DNA of 9,777 nucleotides, from positions 1 through 9,777 of the forward strand of contig JAIRQU010000094.1 in assembly GCA_031256305.1 (NCBI GenBank), read 5' to 3'. This document shows, one piece after another, positions 7,267-9,777 of this stretch. Position numbers and translations under genes: made by a program. The notes under the pieces are model-generated. The model saw only the letters and a program-made list of their open reading frames with translations. It ran no database searches and was not told the origin of the DNA. Origin of the DNA: Burkholderiaceae bacterium (GTDB lineage: Bacteria > Pseudomonadota > Gammaproteobacteria > Burkholderiales > Burkholderiaceae_C). The first letter of the stretch is position 1. Every line of letters begins with the position of its first letter.

Positions 7267-7899
7267 ATGCCCATCCTCCGCCGCCGCTTGCTCCAGGGCG
7301 CTGCCGCGCTGCTGGCCGCCGCCACGCTGGCGCTGCCCGCAATTGCCGTCGGCCAGTCAACGGCCCCGGCCACTGGAAAAATCGCCCACCATCTCAACCC
7401 GCGCGTCAAATTCGTTACCACCGACGGTGACTTCGTCGTCGAGCTGTATCCCGACCAAGCACCCAGAACGGTCGCCAATTTCCTGCAATACGTGCGCGAC
7501 AAGCAGTACGACGGCACGATTTTTCACCGCGTCATCAAGACCTTCATGATCCAGGGCGGCGGCTATGACATCCATTACCAGGAAAAGCCGACTCGCGCGC
7601 CCATCAAGAACGAAGCGGACAACGGCTTGAAGAACACCCCCTACACCATCGCCATGGCGCGCAAGCCCGGCCCGGATTCGGCCACGGCGCAATTCTTCAT
7701 CAACGTGGCCGACAACGGCTTTCTGAACTACACCGCGCCCACGCCGCAGGGCTGGGGCTACGCGGTGTTCGGCAAGGTCGTCGATGGCCAAAGCGTCGTG
7801 GACAAAATCCGCGACACGCCCACCGGCCCGGGCGGGCCGTTTCCATCCGACGCGCCGCAAACGCCCATCGTGATTCAATCCGTAACGCTCCTCAAATAA
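7267..7899 (+). CDS. ppiA: Exported cyclophilin-type peptidyl-prolyl cis-trans isomerase
   Basis: This 210-residue cyclophilin catalyses cis-trans isomerisation of proline bonds, here in the periplasm. The N-terminus (RRRLLQG followed by an Ala/Leu core, cleavage probably near residue 27-30) is a signal peptide, and the arginine cluster could make it a Tat substrate. The cyclophilin fold covers about 46-209. FHRVI at 86-90 holds the catalytic Arg88, FMIQGGG at 93-99 lines the pocket, and AQFFINV at 141-147 and AVFGKV at 166-171 are also conserved. The ATG at 7267 has GAAAGG (7255-7260) six bases upstream. It sits 31 bases after the TPR gene and 14 bases before ppiB, in one apparent operon. 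It is closely related to its neighbour ppiB. The family call is certain; the ppiA symbol rests on export. Confidence 0.95.
   Translation: MPILRRRLLQGAAALLAAATLALPAIAVGQSTAPATGKIAHHLNPRVKFVTTDGDFVVELYPDQAPRTVANFLQYVRDKQYDGTIFHRVIKTFMIQGGGYDIHYQEKPTRAPIKNEADNGLKNTPYTIAMARKPGPDSATAQFFINVADNGFLNYTAPTPQGWGYAVFGKVVDGQSVVDKIRDTPTGPGGPFPSDAPQTPIVIQSVTLLK
7750..7790 (+). repeat. 41-bp block identical between ppiA and ppiB (partner at 8277-8317)
   Basis: The bases coding for [13 protein letters not shown] are identical at 7750-7790 and 8277-8317, third codon positions included, while adjacent parts of the two genes differ. This fits gene conversion between the tandem copies, or strong shared codon preference over a conserved motif. 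Confidence 0.8.
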
Positions 7900-7913
7900 A
7901 CCAGGAATCCGTC

Positions 7914-8423
7914 ATGAGCAATCCCAAGGTTCAACTGCACATTGCCGGACGCGGCGTCATCACGCTGGAACTCGATGCCGAAAAAGCGCCCAAGACCGTC
8001 GCCAACTTTGTCGATTACGTCAAGCAGGGCCATTACGACGGCACGCTGTTTCACCGCGTCATCGACGGCTTCATGATCCAGGGCGGGGGCATGACGCCCG
8101 GCCTGAAGGAAAAGCCCGCCAGTGCGTCCATTGAAAACGAGGCCAGCAATGGTTTGAAGAACACCGCCTACACCGTGGCCATGGCGCGCACCAGCGACCC
8201 GCATTCGGCCAGCGCGCAATTCTTCATCAATGTGGCCGACAACGACTTTCTCGACCACACCGCGCCTACGCCGCGCGGCTGGGGCTACGCGGTGTTCGGC
8301 AAGGTCGTCGATGGCCAGTCCGTAGTCGATGCCATCAAGGCCGTGCCCACGGGCCGGCGCGGTTTTCACGACGACGTTCCCAAGGACGACGTGGTGATCG
8401 AAAAAGCCGTGCTGGCGGACTGA
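7914..8423 (+). CDS. ppiB: Cytoplasmic cyclophilin-type peptidyl-prolyl cis-trans isomerase B
   Basis: This is a 169-residue cyclophilin without a signal peptide, close in length to the 164-residue E. coli PpiB and acting in the cytoplasm. The active-site pieces are FHRVI at 47-51 with Arg48-equivalent position in HRV, FMIQGGG at 53-59, AQFFINV at 101-107 and [13 protein letters not shown] at 122-134. The ATG at 7914 follows AGGAA (7903-7907) by six bases. It lies 14 bases after the exported paralogue and 23 bases before the lpxH start, consistent with one transcript. The pair shares long identical protein and DNA stretches, so tandem duplication followed by partial homogenisation is likely, with the exported copy carrying an added signal peptide. 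Confidence 0.96.
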   Translation: MSNPKVQLHIAGRGVITLELDAEKAPKTVANFVDYVKQGHYDGTLFHRVIDGFMIQGGGMTPGLKEKPASASIENEASNGLKNTAYTVAMARTSDPHSASAQFFINVADNDFLDHTAPTPRGWGYAVFGKVVDGQSVVDAIKAVPTGRRGFHDDVPKDDVVIEKAVLAD

Positions 8424-8446
8424 AACGGTTCGGGCCAGTGATACGC

Positions 8447-9253
8447 ATGAGCAATTTACCCACCGCCGCGCCCGCGGCCCCGGCAAACCCCGCGTTTACG
8501 CAACTGACTGCGCCCGCGCCGTGGCGCGCCATCGACCTGATCGCCGACCTGCACCTGTCGCCTGACACGCCGGGCGTGTTTGCCGCATGGCGCGATTACC
8601 TGGCGCGCACCCGCGCCGACGCACTGCTGATCCTGGGCGATTTGTTCGAGGCATGGATTGGCGACGACGCCGCCCAGCCCGGCAGTTTTGAAGCGGACTG
8701 CATTGCCGCGCTGCACGCCGCCAGCAGCCGGATTAGCCTGTACTTTATGCCCGGCAACCGGGACTTTCTGGTTGGCGCGGCTTGTCTGGCCGCCGCCAAC
8801 ATGCAGCCGCTGGCCGATCCAACCGCGCTGCACTTTGGCGCGAACGTTTATCTGCTGACCCACGGCGACCTGCTCTGCACGGACGACGTGGCCTACCAGC
8901 GCGAGCGCGCACAAGCGCGCTCGCCCGAATGGAGGCGCGCCATGCTGGCGCGGCCATTGGCCGAGCGGCAAGCGCTTGCGCGCCAGATGCGCGCGCAAAG
9001 CCGGGCGCATCAAGCCGCGCAAGCGCACTATGCCGACGTTAACGCCGCCCTCGTTCTGGACTGGCTGGACGCGGCCCGCGCCGCCACGCTGATCCACGGA
9101 CACACGCACCAGCCCGGCGACCATGCGCTGAATGCCGTGCGCTGGCGGCGCGCGCTCTCCGACTGGCATGTCACGGCCACGGAGCGCCGCGCCCAAATCC
9201 TGCGCCTGCACGCCGATGGCCGCGTTGAGCGCCTGCCCGTCGAGGCGGCGTAA
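8447..9253 (+). CDS. lpxH: UDP-2,3-diacylglucosamine diphosphatase
   Basis: LpxH cleaves UDP-2,3-diacylglucosamine to lipid X and UMP, the fourth step of lipid A synthesis, at the inner face of the cytoplasmic membrane. The 268-residue product shows the full calcineurin-like metallophosphoesterase set: D34-L-H36 in LIADLHLS, G-D65 in LILGDLFEAWIGDD, N104 in MPGNRDF, H139 in LLTHGD, and H217-G-H219 in HGHTHQP. It is slightly longer than the 240-residue E. coli enzyme, mainly through an Ala/Pro-rich N-terminal extension of about 25 residues. I chose the ATG at 8447; a GTG at 8438 is in frame three codons earlier, and neither has a strong Shine-Dalgarno. It is the last gene of the TPR–ppiA–ppiB–lpxH run. 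Confidence 0.95.
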   Translation: MSNLPTAAPAAPANPAFTQLTAPAPWRAIDLIADLHLSPDTPGVFAAWRDYLARTRADALLILGDLFEAWIGDDAAQPGSFEADCIAALHAASSRISLYFMPGNRDFLVGAACLAAANMQPLADPTALHFGANVYLLTHGDLLCTDDVAYQRERAQARSPEWRRAMLARPLAERQALARQMRAQSRAHQAAQAHYADVNAALVLDWLDAARAATLIHGHTHQPGDHALNAVRWRRALSDWHVTATERRAQILRLHADGRVERLPVEAA

Positions 9254-9259
9254 CCGTCC

Positions 9260-9347
9260 TGCGGCGCGCGCCGCATTGATCGCTGCTGCGCTTTCCCTGC
9301 GCAAGCTGTTCACGATTATTCCGCTGGCGGCATGGCTTGTCATGCCG
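9260..9347. terminator. Hairpins in the lpxH–hslR convergent gap, possible weak terminators
   Basis: The gap between the convergent lpxH and hslR stops (9254-9431) holds a perfect 16-base palindrome tgcggcgcgcgccgca at 9260-9275, six bases after the lpxH stop. A second hairpin at 9328-9347 has a stem cggcatg/catgccg and a six-base loop. Neither is followed by a proper T-run. The only T-run on the plus strand (9403-9407) is preceded by an imperfect GC-rich stem ten bases away. They may end transcription from both sides, but the evidence is structural only. Confidence 0.3.
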
Positions 9348-9431
9348 TCTATCCGCCGCTCAATTTCCTGCCGCTGGCCGATGCGCGGCGGGTCTGCGGG
9401 CGTTTTTCAGGCAGGCGGAACCGCTGTGTGC

Positions 9432-9777
9432 CTATTCCCACGACGCCGACCAGCGCTCGTCCCAATCGCCCGGCATCCGGTCGGGCGCGCGGCCCGGCTG
9501 GCCGCGCCGCTGCTGGTCAAGCTCGCGCCGGTCGCGTTTGGTGGGGCGTCCGTGCGTGATGGTCAGCGCCGGTTCGGGGGCCAGCCGGCGCGCCGTGGCC
9601 AGCCGCTCGCGCGCGGCGCGGCTTTCGGGCGTTTCCGCGTACAGCGTTTGCGCCACCGCCGCCGGGCCGCGTTGCAGCGACAGGGCGCGCACGGTCAGCA
9701 CGCGCTCCTCGGCGCCTTGGCGGATACGCACCTCGTCGCCGGGCTTGACCTCGCGCGCGGGCTTGGCCACGCTGCCC
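9432..9777 (-). CDS. hslR: Hsp15-type RNA-binding S4 domain heat-shock protein (partial, C-terminal part)
   Basis: The reverse strand is open from the right window edge to TAG at 9434-9432. The product covers the C-terminal two thirds or so of an Hsp15 protein, which in E. coli binds stalled 50S subunits carrying nascent chains and helps their recycling. The visible part begins at the end of the S4 domain (AKPAREVKPGDEVRIRQG). It continues with the Hsp15-specific RALSLQRGPAAVAQTLYAET and the basic tail motif GRPTKRDRRELDQ, which parallels RPDKKERRDL of E. coli Hsp15. A GTG at 9770-9768 is an internal valine codon, not the start, because the S4 core must lie upstream, beyond the edge. It is convergent with lpxH. 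Confidence 0.88.
   Translation of the reverse strand, partial: GSVAKPAREVKPGDEVRIRQGAEERVLTVRALSLQRGPAAVAQTLYAETPESRAARERLATARRLAPEPALTITHGRPTKRDRRELDQQRRGQPGRAPDRMPGDWDERWSASWE

Noticed and set aside
8456..9343. 295-codon open frame antisense to lpxH
   Set aside because: lpxH has all metal-binding motifs on the plus strand; the opposite frame is a compositional artefact.
9281..9431. Small gene or tRNA in the lpxH–hslR gap
   Set aside because: There is no cloverleaf, no ribosome site with a sensible frame, and the sequence shows only hairpins suitable for a convergent gap.
9768..9770. GTG as the start of the right-hand minus-strand gene
   Set aside because: A start here would remove most of the S4 RNA-binding domain, and the frame stays open to the window edge with family-like residues, so the gene is taken as truncated by the window.

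Overview
This window is GC-rich DNA (roughly two thirds G+C over most of its length) from a betaproteobacterium, most likely of the order Burkholderiales. The divergent block of cysS facing a TPR-protein–ppiA–ppiB–lpxH run is an arrangement I associate with that order, and the protein sequences fit. This placement is inferred from gene content only; no 16S or other marker gene is present.

Layout, left to right. (1) 1-1639, minus strand: a tadA-type tRNA adenosine deaminase fused to an alpha/beta-hydrolase-like domain, followed with an ATGA overlap by a DUF1624/HGSNAT-like membrane acyltransferase gene that runs off the left edge. (2) 1761-2270, plus strand: a secreted DUF4124 protein, divergent from tadA. 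(3) 2271-3768: an accessory-looking stretch. It holds 356 bases without a recognisable gene, then a strikingly AT-rich segment (about 34% G+C by hand count over 2881-3240) encoding an orphan membrane protein whose C-terminus lies in another frame. Remnants of two further short genes follow. They have start/stop spacing like an operon, but one has a good Shine-Dalgarno with AAG where the start codon should be, and the other stops after 23 codons. (4) 3769-5909, minus strand: cysS (cysteinyl-tRNA synthetase) overlapping a HhH-GPD DNA-3-methyladenine glycosylase gene by four bases. (5) 6072-9253, plus strand: a co-directional housekeeping run of an exported TPR protein with a long Ala/Pro-rich repetitive tail, an exported cyclophilin (ppiA-like), a cytoplasmic cyclophilin (ppiB-like) and lpxH (lipid A biosynthesis). 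(6) 9432-9777, minus strand: the C-terminal part of an Hsp15-type (hslR) S4-domain protein running off the right edge, convergent with lpxH.

Most of the window is core metabolism: translation fidelity (TadA, CysRS, Hsp15), alkylation repair, protein folding and outer-membrane lipid A. The parts that deserve a second look are the decayed AT-rich island at about 2600-3768, the TadA fusion whose hydrolase half lacks its nucleophile, the in-frame minisatellites inside cysS and the TPR gene, and the tandem cyclophilins that share a 41-bp identical block. I saw no CRISPR array, tRNA, rRNA or intact insertion sequence.
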